A DNA stretch of 64,000 nucleotides from Taenia hydatigena. Lineage: Eukaryota; Platyhelminthes; Cestoda; Cyclophyllidea; Taeniidae. The stretch spans positions 17,710,369 through 17,774,368 of the forward strand of contig JADWOT020000005.1 in the NCBI GenBank assembly GCA_036345935.2. The letters are read 5' to 3'. Below the pieces are notes generated by a model that worked only from the letters and a program-made list of their open reading frames with translations, did not search any database and was not told the origin of the DNA. Made by a program: the position numbers and the translations under genes. Shown here piece after piece: positions 1 through 12,538 of the stretch; within the stretch, counting starts at the first letter, position 1; each line of letters begins with the position of its first letter.

Positions 1-3000
1 CAAAAATACCGGCTGGTTTCCATGTTCTTCAGGGACCGAATGTTTTTCTTCGGCATCGGAGGCAAAAACATCAATAAATTCATCACTGTCTGATTTCTTA
101 AGATCTTGAGAGGGGACCCGAGGAATAACAAAGGAAAGACTGAAGAGACGATAAAATATGCTATTGTAGGTGCTTATGAGATCGCAACTGTTCATTCCAG
201 TGCCCTCCTAAAGTGGGAGAGGTGAAGAGACTACAAACGGTCACAACGGATAGTTTTTGAAAAAACCAGCTTACTCTATCAAGATACTGATCTCCAGAAC
301 CTGTAATCCACTGCAGCCGCACAATTGACCGCCGAATGTTCGAGAACTCTCGACTGCTGACTAATTCCCTTGCAGTGCAGGAAATGCGACCAGGAATATC
401 AAAATTACAATCTTCGTTCTCACGACTAGTTAAGGCTAGCAGTAGCGAATCGGTTAGAACGAGACCCCGGGAATCACAAATGCGTTGCATAATCGGTTTC
501 ACTAGGATCTAGAGAAAAGAGAAAAATAACACACCAGATCGTTGTGGATAACGAGGAATAAAAGCACATTCAAGAAGTAAGTCTACAGATGACGCAAGAG
601 GCAGAAGTTTGCAAGTTTGGTAGGAAACTGGGATTTCACGAATAACGGAAGGATCAGAAGCAGTGAAGAATATCGGCCGACGACCCATTTGAAGGAGCTT
701 GCCGACCGCGTGCCAGAACCCTCGGTCAGAGTCGAAGAGTACGTCAACGTCGTCGAAAAGAATCAACGATTTGTTAATGAGTTTGAGCCCTTCTACACTC
801 GAACAAAAGAGTACATTAATAATTAAAACTTCAAAGAGAGCATCTTGACAGTCTGACTAGAATTCACCAGATGCACCGCGCTTCATGGAATCCAATCGAG
901 AGACATTTTGTGAAAATGATCGCTTTTGGGGAAGGAAAAATGGATCAAGTATTGATTTTCGTGATTGAAATTTCATCTTGCTGGAACTCGGAGCGACGAC
1001 TGAATTGAATAAAGGAAAAGTAAATGAAATGGCTAACAGAGTCAGTTCATAGCTAAAGCCATCAAAACGCACCTTCTGATAAGTCGGAGATGCTAGAAGA
1101 TGCTGATAAGGATTCCGTAGAAACGTGTTGGGATACCATGAGAGGCGAGCATTGAGACATCACTTCCTTTCCAGAACGGCAAGACGATGGATTCAACTCA
1201 AAAACCTGCGAGATGAAAGAAACAATGGCATATGAGAAAGATCCAAAAAGCGAAGATAGAATTTGAATGACGTGCCTTGTATCCATGTTGCATGGCAAGA
1301 GCGTAGACAAGAGAAGTTTTACCACAACCCGTAGGCCCAAAAATGAGGTACGCTGAATGACGCCAAGAGCCCAAAGATTCTGACGAAGGTGAACCACGAC
1401 CATTTGTTCTATAGAAAGAGTTCTCGTGATCGATTCATTTATACCTCAATCGTTTGCCAGCCGAAGAATTTGATGAATCTAGAGACTTTGTGTTTATCCA
1501 GAGCAAGAAATTTACTTTTAGCGTCGACAGTTTGGAGGTCGGTATCCCAGAGCCTCATCCATTCAAGTAAGGGAGCAACGTCACTAGAGTGCAAGACCAT
1601 TTCTGACATAGATGTTGGCGAGTATTCATCGGTCCACATTTTTGGTTCAGTCTTGAGATTGTCTTGAGACAGGGATTAAATACAAAAGGCTCACAACTTA
1701 CGACAATGCCCTGCCACTATTAAATCAATTTCATTTTCAGGCACTTTACCATCTTCAATGCGTGACTTCAAGGGGATCCTTCGAAAAGACTTGGGAGTGC
1801 AGGACACCCGATGAGACCCAATGGTTTTCCTCGACATTCGAGACAACTCACCAGCTGGCTTGGCAGAGGTTGCAGGAGTAGTTGATGATATCGACGGAAT
1901 AACAGAAAGCGAAACTACGTTCGCAACGTCCACGAGTGGAGTTCCTGTAAAAGAGGTGTCTCCCGAGGATTGAATTTTCATACCAAACGAGATCTTTGCA
2001 TGATGTCCTTCTTTAACACTAGTTCTTCGTTTTGATTCATTCAGCCTTGATTTGCCACCCTGTGGAGACAAGCGCTTCCTCTTGTTGGTATCCGTTTGCG
2101 ATTCCCGCATAAGAAAATCTGACAAATCTTTGCCTTTAAAAGAGACCAATTACAATATAATTCATACAACGCAAAGAAAGCCGTTTAGCGCAATTCACTT
2201 CACGCATGCAAACTGGACAAGGCCCGAGCGAAAATTGGATCTCGCGGTGGAGTCCGAACACATAAATTCAATATAGTATAACAGATTGTTGAATAAATGA
2301 AGACCAGAACCAAACTTTAACAATACAATCATCCAGTCCTACTGCAATTAACACCTTCTAAAAGCACTACTCTAGCAAAACTTTGCCCGAGCACACTTAC
2401 ATTTCTTATTTATTACCAATTCATTGAGGACATAAATTAAGAACTGAAAGCTGCGGATAAAAAGCCGAGAAGACAAACATTGCTCGACACATTTTTTTAA
2501 TTATAACGTCAACTTTATAATATGGAAGGTATTTCTGTTTCAAAATTGGTAGTGTAGTAGATTCCCCCCCATCTCCTCATCCCAGAGGCTGCACCTTGTA
2601 GAGGGATTGGAATATATAACCCGCCTCTGCCTCAAACTTCTAACCTCAGGTCTCAAGCGAGGTGGAGTCCATTAAGTTAAGTAAATACTAGTAGATTTTC
2701 GAACTGTAGCGGCTGCTAAAGGGTTGGCACAAAATCCTTGTTTTAGGCATGGCAACGCACAAAGTGATGATTGTGCTTCGTTCCTGACGCGAGAGCGTTT
2801 TGGATGCTGAAGCTGGTTTATGTAGAATTTCATTAACATGAATTTGATCAGAGAAGGCCGCAACCGATTTTGCAGCAAAACTATTCAGGCTAGGTGCAAT
2901 ATCACAGCAGGCAGCAATCTCAGTTTTGCGAAGAATTCGACCAATCATTGTTTTTGCAAAATCAGTGGTCATTCACTAAATTTGATCTTGTTAAATTTGT

Positions 3001-6000
3001 TCTGCCAACAAGGGTCTAAAATAACTTTTGGTCTTAGTGGTTTCAGTAAATGTAGAATAGTTACTAAAAGATGATAGAATTGCGATTTTGAGGGTTTATG
3101 TTAAAAAGACATGAGATCCCAGTGGGAATCTAAGTGTCAAGCAAACCTAACTTGGGCGACTTCGCTATGATTGTGCTTTAGACCTAGAGCATTTGAAGCC
3201 TTTTTAACTGACATCTTTATCTGCTTTTGAACCAAGTCTATCATATTTTGACCCAAAGTAGTCGATCAGTTGTGGTTAAAGCGAATGGTCAAAGGAAATA
3301 GCTTTACAATGGTGTAGCGATAGAAATTGATAGTCGATCGCAGATTTTCGTCTGCCTACGACATTGAAATTTGCGTGTTATTAAAAAATTGTCTGACTTT
3401 CATCGCAAATTATCGTGGTGATACTCATGAGTGGATACCACACAGGTAAAAACCAATCGGTAACACCATTTGATAATTTCCTCACTACCCCTTTCCCGCA
3501 AATAAAATTCGAGCACTCAGAATAGACGGCATAGATCATCGCCACAAGTGCACAACATTTTAAATATGGCAATATCGCTTCCTGGCTTTGACCTGCAACT
3601 CGAAATGATTCCTCGGGTCTAGAAATTAGTTTCACTTCTAAGAAACCAAACTAGTTAACTAATGAACCCATCGAATGGTGATTCCCTTTATGCACACCTC
3701 GCGAGGCTTACTATTGAAGTGCCATCTACCGAGTGCAATGTGCCTCAAATTCACTCAGTTTAGCCTAGGTATAGAAATGCTTAAATTAAGCATCTAATTA
3801 CAAGGATTGACGTTTTATATGTGTTGGCCTTATGCCTTTTCAACAGTGAATTTGGATTCCACTCCGTTTGGTAGGGAACATTTCAAAAAGGAGTCGATGT
3901 GAGTCACGAACGACCTACTTTCAGAGTAAAATCCTAAAATCGTAAAATGAAGCGCTCGACTCGTAATTTGAACGCACTACTCCCTTGCTCTTCATTGGTT
4001 GCACTAATTCCCAGCGAATTGCACCGCTTCATGGCTAAAATTTGCATCCTCCTTAAGGCATATCTGATCACTTTCGCAATCCTCTAAAGGCTTTTTTTTA
4101 CTTCCGCAGTGCTCTGTGCTCATGCCTGTATCTCTTATCCGTTCTGCACGTCGACACTACATTTACCATTATAGCATTTCGCGTTCTTTTGGCCTTAAAA
4201 GGACTCGGAGTGCTACAATAGTGGCTGTGGAAGTCATGCCCACTGCTAAAGGACAGCTATCATTATTTCCATCCCTGAATGGTAAGAATTAATGTGACGA
4301 AAGAAAGGTATATGCTGCAGGTGGAAAAATCTGTGGCTACTCTTAATAAAATAATTAAAAATAAAATCTGTTTTTTTCCTGCCCTTCCACTTATGCGTTC
4401 TGTAAAAAGTATTTTACAAATGAAGAGACGCTACCCGCAACTAGCCAAAAAGCATTAAGGGTCTGCATACAAAAGTAATCGTGAAATTTCAAACTAAAGC
4501 TTGGTGAATCATTCATTAAAGTTATGCAACAGAATTCCACAGAACTATCTACTACGATGCTCATAATAAAAATGCGACAAAGCTAGGATGTAGTTTGACA
4601 GGTTCAGACTTAAAAATACTTAAATTAATGAAACGGGAGCAGGATATGGCATAAATTCCAAAAATAAAGCATGCGCATACAAATTTTAACTCTAAGCGGG
4701 CAAATCCATGATCATGTTGAACATACTACGACTGGTAGCATATTGTAACACGTAGAGACTACTTTCGTACCAAAATTAGCGACAAGGAGGCGTGGATACA
4801 CGAGATGAATTAAGAAAGTAGGCAAAGAAGCAAGCTTGCACTCTTACATCTTACATTATTGTGCCAATTTTAAACATCTCCTAGGAAGATTAATTATTGG
4901 GGGTGGTCTCCAACGCTGTACTGCTTTCATTAGCTTTCTTCTTAAAATATTATTTGCTTTGCTTTTGAAGTTGCCAAAGGCATTCCTTTGCATAATGCTG
5001 AGCACATCAAAACCATTATATGTCTGTATATCATATCATATGCCAGAAACGGCAAGCCACAAACGTCTTGATGCCAAAGGAAAAGTCGGGCATTGGTACT
5101 ATGCTAGGTAGGTTGAAATAAAGAAACCATGGGTAAAAATTAAAACTGGCTTAGGTAATTATCTGTCAGCAAGTGCCAGCAACCATCCAATTTTCAGCAC
5201 CAATTTTCATACTGGAAGCTTACACAGAATCTTGGACCCAATATGATCACCTAGCACACGGCACAAATGTCGCCACTATAGAGGATAGATCCTCAGGTCT
5301 GTTGGTTGTTAGTAGCTAAAACATACTCTGCTGACTACGCTTGCTTGTGTGATATAATAAGTTCCAAATTTCATCATTCACTAAAATTTTAGAAACAGTT
5401 TCACCCCGAAAAACGTATTGCTTAAGGTCACCCCTTTTTGCCGAATAGCCATGCCATCCAGCAAAGTTCGTCGATTCAGCCAACACTAAAATACTCTAGA
5501 CGGCTGGCGCTATCCGAAATCACGAATCCTCACCAAAGGCTAGCTCCTCCAAGTACAGGGGCGTATGATCGCCAACCACCAAGAAAAGCGACACATTTTG
5601 TGAGGCTTGCGAGGGAAGACGCCCTTGCCCTCAACACCAGTTTCGCGGCTCAGGAACCTATTCCCTGCCATCACAAGTAAGAAGGCAAGAACAAAAATTA
5701 ATGTACAGAGGTCCGGACTTATTTCAGAAATAAATGAAACATCCGCATCGTCTCAGTGCCATTATCAAAATGAACGATCATTTGATACAAAACACCACAA
5801 TGACAGTTATGTACAAAAGATAAGACTCGACATAAGTCATAGAAAGTTGACAATTATAAAAATAGCAGTGTCATAAAAAAGAACATTCAATAATATGCAC
5901 CATTAGATCGTTATCTATTTTCATTCGATAATGGAGTAGATGAGGCGGAGTCCGAGCGAGTAAGGTCAATCTCAATAAACTCCTCATCTTTGTCAGTTGT

Positions 6001-6447
6001 TAAGCCCGATTTGTCGGCTGAAAAGGACTGCTGATGTCTACTTTCCTCACTCAATGTTGGGGATACTACCTCAGGCGTCTTCAAGGATATCGGTGATGCC
6101 TTTGTGGAGTCTGCAAAACTTTCTGCGTTAATTGAAACAGTCTCCTCCGTACCATGGGAAATGTCCACTGTGGAAGATTTCGGCAATTGGACTTTTATGA
6201 CGAAAGAATCTAACGTGGAGTTTTTTTCCTCAATGTGAGACTTCTGTTTCTTCGACCTCAGAGCACTGGAGCCGTTCGCGGTCGTCTTATTCTTTTGCAA
6301 GGATTGGCGCTTTGTACCAGTAGCAGATTGGGGAGATACTCTGGCATCGCTAAACGCATCTTTATTCTCCTTTAAATATGCAACAAATTCTGTGAAATCC
6401 ATCGTACGTACACCAGAAACCACCTTCGAATCGTTACCAGACGACAT
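1..6447 (-). CDS. ATAD5: ATAD5/Elg1-like replication factor C-like ATPase, 3' end beyond the window
   Basis: Large subunit of an RFC-like complex; the ATAD5/Elg1 family unloads PCNA from DNA in the nucleus. Proposed exons: 6447-6051, 2133-1702, 1662-1516, 1379-1276, 1205-1073, 999-868, 792-587, 508-275, 207-1; all phases agree. In this model the RFC-type motif MWTDEYSP lies near residue 285, Walker A GPTGCGKT at 339-346, FELNPSSCRSG just after it, Walker B LILFDDVD at 458-465, and a sensor-1-like TASDP follows. NIRRSIVRLQW matches the end of the family's AAA+ core. The order and spacing fit ATAD5 better than RFC1. The first exon is joined across a 3.9 kb intron using a good donor (A|GTGAGG); this link is inferred, supported by DFTEFVAYLKENK, which resembles an N-terminal ATAD5 segment, and by matching phase. 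Without that join the exon would be an ORF stopping at 5911. The start ATG at 6447 is the first after an in-frame stop. Confidence 0.85.
2134..6050. other. Long first intron of the ATAD5-like gene (inferred)
   Basis: This 3.9 kb stretch separates the proposed first exon from the rest of the gene. Only short, unconvincing ORFs occur in either strand. The left end has a usable acceptor (pyrimidine-rich then AAAG) just before codons for KDLSDFLMRES. I see no conserved domain or clear repeat copy. It could instead be intergenic if the exon at 6051-6447 belongs to a separate gene. Confidence 0.45.
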
Positions 6448-7419
6448 AACACCACAAAACACGCATACGCCGAGAGCAAACAGAGCGGAATAGGCACTCC
6501 CTCTTTGGAGATCCTAACTGGCCTATCTAAACAAATGTTATTTCGGAAAACCAGAGCGACACTTGCTGCGACATAATATATACCTTGAGCTCCTTTTTGC
6601 ACGATTAAAGTATTGTATTGTATTGATTGCTTACTGAACTTGTACATCCTTAAATTGTACTTTGTGATTTCTTTTTGAAACATAAACAAGCCAATTATCG
6701 TTGCTATTTTATGTGTGAATGGGTTTTCATAAGGAAGTTGGAAGTAATTCTTAAAAACGCTTAAGACAACTTCCAACCTTTTTAATGCGTTTCAATCAAA
6801 CATGACAGTAGGGTAAGAACACTATTGCGAGTAACACTTATAAAATTGGGGGACCTTGCCTGGTGTTTAACTATTGCTAAAGCCTAAAACTAAGTAAAAA
6901 ATATGCATTTGCAAGGTACGCGCGATCTGGGTTCTAAACCCACGACCGGAAGCCCATGCTTTAGGGTGTAACTAAAGGCTGCGGGGGCTGTCTATCCGTC
7001 AAACAAAACACGGGTGGGCCAAGAACGACGTCCGCCTCCGGCATCTACCCCGTTCCCGTGTTCTACAATTGAAGCGGCACTAGCCATGTACCGTCTGGAA
7101 AGTTTCGTTCCGAAGATTACCCCTAGTATACTTGCTTAAGGAGATCGGCGTGCTAACGCCCCCCTACAGACGTACCGATGGTCGGTGGAACCACTTATTC
7201 TGAACTTTGTTCCCAAGCCAAACGAAACTCAAAGTCCAATGCACTGTCAAGAGAGATCACTGACGTTGGTGTCAAGCATTGCCTCAATCGCGTCGAATGT
7301 CGGCGACTGGCATGGTTAGCTCGCGGGTGCTTCTTGCAGCAATGGCTAAGTTGTGATGGCTGACGCGGGAGGTGTACCGAGGGTTGCGTCAAGGACGACG
7401 CTCGAAAGAGGAGAGGGGC
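6448..7419. other. Spacer between the UPF0489 and ATAD5-like genes, with repeat-like GC-richer DNA
   Basis: From about 6900 the base composition becomes richer in G and C than the flanks, and the region runs straight into a recognisable dispersed repeat copy at 7420. It may be the 5' part of a longer mobile element, but I found no second copy of 6900-7419 in the window. The short ORFs on both strands at 7178-7392 show no recognisable domain. Confidence 0.35.
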
Positions 7420-7540
7420 AATGTAGTACTTTGTTCGTCTGAACTGTTGGTTCCGGTCAGGGTAACAGAGGTGGTCACATTGCCCTAGCTGAGTGGGCTG
7501 GCCTCCAGGCCATGCCAGCAGCTTATTTCCCTCTGTCCTT

Positions 7541-7576
<36 letters not shown>

Positions 7577-7640
7577 TCTACTCTAGCATTCTGCCTTCTT
7601 TGGCGCTCGAAGGAGCCTCAGGGCGCTACATTCACCCATC
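7420..7640 (+). repeat. Dispersed repeat, copy A, with AT microsatellite
   Basis: It shares a core with copies at 51938 and 52328: a TACTTTGTT-like start, GGTTCCGGTCAGGGT, GGGCTGGCCTCC, CATGCCAGCAGC, TATTTCCCTCTGTCC, then TATTCTACTCTAG and CTTCTTT. An uninterrupted AT run of 30 bp sits at 7543-7572. No terminal repeats, target-site duplications or coding domain could be identified, so the class is unknown; a short non-autonomous element is likely. Confidence 0.75.
7543..7572. repeat. AT dinucleotide microsatellite inside repeat copy A
   Basis: A perfect AT run of about 15 units. It lies at the same internal point as the AT run of copy B (52060-52091), right after the conserved CTCTGTCC block. 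Confidence 0.95.
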
Positions 7641-8201
7641 CCAGCGGTTACGCAGTAAATACCGGTCGATTATCATGACTGGGCCAACTGAATCCAGACA
7701 CCGACATGCACCAAGCCCTCCAAAATGACCTCTGCTGCCAACTAGAGCCTTATGAAGCCAAGGCAACTGATTAAGAACCGTACTAGCTCTCCACCCAACT
7801 CCAAATCAAGCTTAAACACCTCAAGTCCCTCCAAGCGAGTTGCGAAGGAACCCAGACCCAACATCAAACAAGAAAAGTGCATGTTATGCATTATAAACAC
7901 CTGCATTTAAATCACAGAAAGGTAGAAGCTAAATTACGATATTTTATAGGCTCACAGCGGATGCGTCTCCCACCGAGGCTCGATGACGGGGTAAATTGCG
8001 CCTCGCCTCGTGCCTCTGCCACCTCGAAGCCCATTGACCGCAATGTGAGCGCATCATCCGCGGCTCTAAATGGAAAAGGATAGACTGTCAGCACACACTT
8101 GACGGAGATAGAGTTAGCGGCGGCAGCAAAAACGTGCTAGAGGTCGAAGGAGTCGTAATGAAGGCAACAACCAAGATTCGTTAGTTTAGCAAAAACAGGT
8201 C

Positions 8202-11200
8202 TTACCCATCGTAAGCTAGTACCACAGAGAGCAGCTCTACACCATAGATGCGTCGCAATGCCTCAAAGAACCGCATCTGCAAGCCAGCTACTTGTTCCGC
8301 CGGTGTGTAACCGTCCTCCACGGATCGGGCCACCGTGATGAGACAGGGATTGTGTAGACGGTTCAAGAGGCTCTCCAGGCCCGCCATCAGCTCCTCTTGT
8401 TCCTGAGCCGTGGAGACCTACCAGGATTAATGGTAAAAAAGTGGGAAGTAACGCCTACGTGGTGTGGTAAGGGGTAGTTCTCCCGATCCGCCAGGCTCTT
8501 CCATAAGTCATGGAGACAAGCCATCATCGCCATATCTGCCTTTTCGCCATCAGCGGGGTCTCCCAAATCCACGCGCTGCTGTTTCTCTTTTGGAGGCTCA
8601 GGACTACTGCTCTTCGGTGAGGGAGTACAGTGAGACAGTCGCAACTGACCAATTTCATCCAATTCCGATAGGTCTGTAAGAGTGTAAAAGAGTCAATTAT
8701 ATTTGGCAGAGCCAGATTTCACTCCACTAACAGCAGTGTAAAACCTGAGGTAGAATAAGTTAGCTTTGTATATGCGAACAAGACGATTGTGAGAATAGCC
8801 ATATAGGTAGTAGGGTAGGCAAGACCCCGCGTCAACGAGGTGACAAAGAAATAACGGCGGTGTAAAAAAATCCGCGAAGTCAGACAAAATTAAACCAAAG
8901 GTCACTCTAGAAGTTGACAGGTGGGAAGCTCAAGCATACAGCAGACTTGGCCAAATGTTGCGATTAAACAAAAAATGGTACAAAAGTTTATTATTATCAA
9001 TAATATGTTCAAGGAATCAACTATAACAACTGCACATGATCAAGATAACTACGATTTTACTGCGTGAGTCCATTCTAAGCACCATCCTTGACGGCTCCCG
9101 TGACCAATCTTCTGCTTCGACTGTTGCAATGCTCCAGATGCATTGCAAGTGACCGAAAGACAGAGATAAGGATGACTTTAACTTGTATTGAGGTACCGAA
9201 AATAATGTCCGTTTTACTAAGTGTAATGCACCAGTGGGGTAGTTTTATTAAAAATTCTACAGGAAATCGGGACATCATGCGAACACCTCGCATTTCATAG
9301 AACTATTCATCAAAAGGCAGGCGGCGAAGAGCATTGTGTCCTTGAATCATGGGGGCAATACCATAGCTGCTTCTTAAGGAATAATTTAAATTCGTTTAGA
9401 AATAGTTGTTCTACATTACTGACCATTATGCACAGCTCTAAACTAGGTACAAAAAAGTGCTGCCAGTATTAGCTCCTCACCCTTCCTGCATAAAGACTAC
9501 ATGCCACCTCAACTGCCTTTTATTCCCTCGTGCTTGCAGTCAGAAACATTCCGGCCTCAAAGCATGATGAATAAGTTAATACAAGAGAGCTTTCAAATGG
9601 AACTGTAGTTGAAATTGCAAGTTATTTCCACATCCCACAATCTTCATTTTTGTCCTGCACCAGATTATGATAAACCCAACTACCTTGACGATAGAAGTAG
9701 AATAGAGACCACGGAAACAAAAAGGGTGATTTAATTTTGTGCTTACCTAAGTGGATTCGTCTGGTTACCCACACATCAGCCACCGTACTAGCGCTATAGC
9801 ATCTTGGTAATGCAAAATTTCTACCGGGACTTGCATACGTTCGTGAATCCTTCAGAGACTCACCGTCGTTGAGCGCTACTCGAGGCCTTGAGATGGTACC
9901 AGAATGCTGCTGAACCAAACAAAGAACATTGGAATGGGTAGCCTGGATTGCGGCATGGACGCGGGTTGAGAAGGTATCCGATGAGAGGGAGAGGAGAAGG
10001 GTGGCGAGGGCAAGTATCTCATGAGGATCACAAACCGATGACACCCCCTCTTCGTCCAGAGCCGGCTCCCCGGTGGCCAGGGTGCGCATGCAGCGCCACA
10101 AGGAGGAGAGATGGGCCTTGTGTTCGTCGCAAACCACCTTTGCAGCGAGGCTAGCACTCTCAAACACGACCTCCGACTCCACTGATGTCACGGTCGAAGC
10201 GTCCACCTCGCGGGTACCTGGTAGCAGAACCAGTGGTGGCGGACGAGGGGCTGTGAAGAGCTTGTCGATCAGTGCGAACTGAGGAAGAAAACGTGCCATT
10301 CCTACACGTGTTAACCGAGCATTCCTTTCCAGTCTAGGTGATTTCATTTGCACGTGGATGATGAGTCCTCCTTAGACCGCCAGATCGGCTAGGTTTCTAG
10401 TTCCTCCATTCTTTAACAATGAAGCTACTGCATGCTGCTTTTCAATAGATGATTGTTGAAAATATATTGTGCCTTTTCACCTTTAGCATACCTTCTGCCA
10501 TTTTCTTACCACCCATGCCTTAACCCTATTCTCGATCGCGCTGATGGCACGGATTATACTTAGGCCATATAGGCCACTATTCTCGCAGTCTATATGCGCG
10601 ATTAGTTAACTTACCACCAGTCTAAAGTGATGTTTTACTCAAATTTTTTTCTCATGGTTGGCTATTAGGAACCTCCTGGTTTCCGGGGTTAGACTGAGAT
10701 GCTGGTGACATAGCTTGTACTCAGACTCCCGGAGGTGTTCGGAATTCACTCCCTCGATACCCCGACAGAATGCTATTTACAAATTCATACGAATGGTTAC
10801 AACAACGATGTTGACTCGCTTGCAGCCAAAGGATAGTTATTCCATAGAAACAGTAACTAGCGTCCGAATTGATGCTGTGGGAAAGGGAAGGAAGTTAGGT
10901 TAAAATGACAAGCTATGCGCGGTCTTGCGTCAAGATTACCTTTTCTATCAATGCGACCTTTGCGAACTCATATTGTATTAAAACAAATCATTGATCTCTA
11001 CCACAAAGCATATGCCATTTCTAAGCAACTAGCGTGAAGAGGTGAGGCTAGAGCACGAATGATGTGCTGAAAAGTGCAAAAGCCAGGTCCTAATTCCTGC
11101 TCTCAGTAGGCCGCATGAAACTAGAATGCCCAGAGGCCTAGGACAACTAAAAATTTGAGGCAGACTCACTCACAAGCAGTCTAATGTATGCATATTTCAT

Positions 11201-12538
11201 TTTATCGCCCATAAAATAAAAAAGCATAAGCACCAGAAAATTCGAAGACAATAGTTCGTTCAGAAGGCCCAAACATTGTATGAAATATTTAGGAAAAAGT
11301 GCCTCAAAAAAATTTACCATTTAAACGCATCGCAAATGATCTTTAACGAACTGAAGCAAAGTAACCTTACATTGCCTCCTGAGGACAGACCGGAAAAGCG
11401 AATATCAGTTAATTGTATAATCACTGCAACCAATAAAAAATCATTTCCAAAAACCAAGCGCACAATGCCAACATGGCAGATTTACTGCAAGTCTTTTGCG
11501 CCAAATAAACAAGAACGAATAAGAATGTAGGCATTACCTGTTCGGCACTGTAAAAATCCCGAAATGGATCTTTGGTGGAAAACCCATCCAGATCGACATC
11601 CAGAATAAAAGCCTCATTGATCAACTCACTGGTGATGTCCGTGCAGGCACTGCACATCGTGTTCGACTCATGTATAGTGCCCACTGTAAGAGTAAATGGG
11701 ACCAACATTTCCATGTCTTTACGATGAGCATAGATGCCCTCATTATAGAAGTAGGGCTCTGGGATGTTTACGCTGAAAACATGCAAAAGCGCAGTGTTCA
11801 TAAATGATACAAAATATTCCAATCATTTATTAAGGAGATACTAAAGTTGTGACAAAAACCCAGGAGAACGAAGTATCCTTATCGTGACCTAACCTAACTG
11901 AATGACTCAAGTTCGGGAATCCCCGAAAACGATAAAACTAGACGATAACGAGGACGAACAAATGCACATAAGACTAGGGTACTCACGCCAAATTCTCTGA
12001 CGACTTGCATCGGCCAACAAAGTACTGAGTAGGACGACGATTAGTTAGCTGATTTGACCATGGAGGATGCAGCCAAATAACGTGATTAATGTGCTTTCCG
12101 AAGACTGCAGGAAAAATCCAGTTTTCGATATCAATGTACCTAACACTTTGGTAAAATCATGAGACAAACCTCAGCATTTCATAGGGTTGGGAAACGATTT
12201 TGGCTGAAGGTATATTAGGAATACACAAATCTGGATGCGAATCTACATGAAGTAGCTTAAGACCATCAAATGGGATTTTTTTGGCCCCAATGGAACGATG
12301 AATAAACGCAAGTGCCTTACAGCATGAGCAAAGGAAATAAGGATACCTCGTTATGATATTCGACAACGACAACTCTGATTTTGCAAGAATTTGGGATATT
12401 TACATGTTTCTTGAAAAATGCGTCATCATCATTGACTGCGACCGGCTGCGGAGAACTCCGACCAGAAACAGACGTCGAAGCACCCGAGGAGGACTGCATT
12501 GGCCAATGGGCTAACTTCGAAGGATGTGAGTTAGCCAT
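8202..12538 (-). CDS. UPF0489 family protein, C5orf22 homologue
   Basis: A conserved eukaryotic family of unproven biochemical function. Exons 12538-12347, 12315-12170, 12139-11987, 11772-11538, 10278-9864, 8673-8459 and 8417-8202 join in frame to about 523 residues, against about 440 in the human protein. Family blocks in order: VVVVEYHNE near residue 60, LLHVDSHPDLCIP near 85-97, IDIENWIFPAV with HINHVIWLHPPW, FILDVDLDGFS near 220, LPHHVSTAQEQ, and NPCLITVARSVEDGYTP near the end. The family resembles metal-dependent arginase/deacetylase folds in its HxDxHPD and DxDLD motifs, so an enzyme role is possible but unproven. Introns are very short at the 5' end (31, 30 bp) and 41 bp before the last exon. 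The start is the first ATG of the exon; the extra length lies mainly in the poorly conserved exon 10278-9864. The stop overlaps a donor-like GGGTAAGA, so a further exon is not fully excluded. Confidence 0.9.

Noticed and set aside
509..532. A 24 bp intron in the ATAD5-like gene (GTGTTATT...CTCTAG)
   Set aside because: It joins in frame, but using the donor at 586 gives an ordinary 78 bp intron and a gapless alignment with the vertebrate protein over about 36 residues, so the 24 bp version is very likely spurious.
6929..6941. GGGTTCTAAACCC, like a tRNA B box
   Set aside because: No A box, acceptor stem or cloverleaf can be built around it, so it is neither a tRNA nor clear evidence of a tRNA-derived SINE.
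9948..10282. Plus-strand ORFs across the UPF0489 exon
   Set aside because: They are antisense shadows of the exon 10278-9864, which joins in frame with its neighbours.
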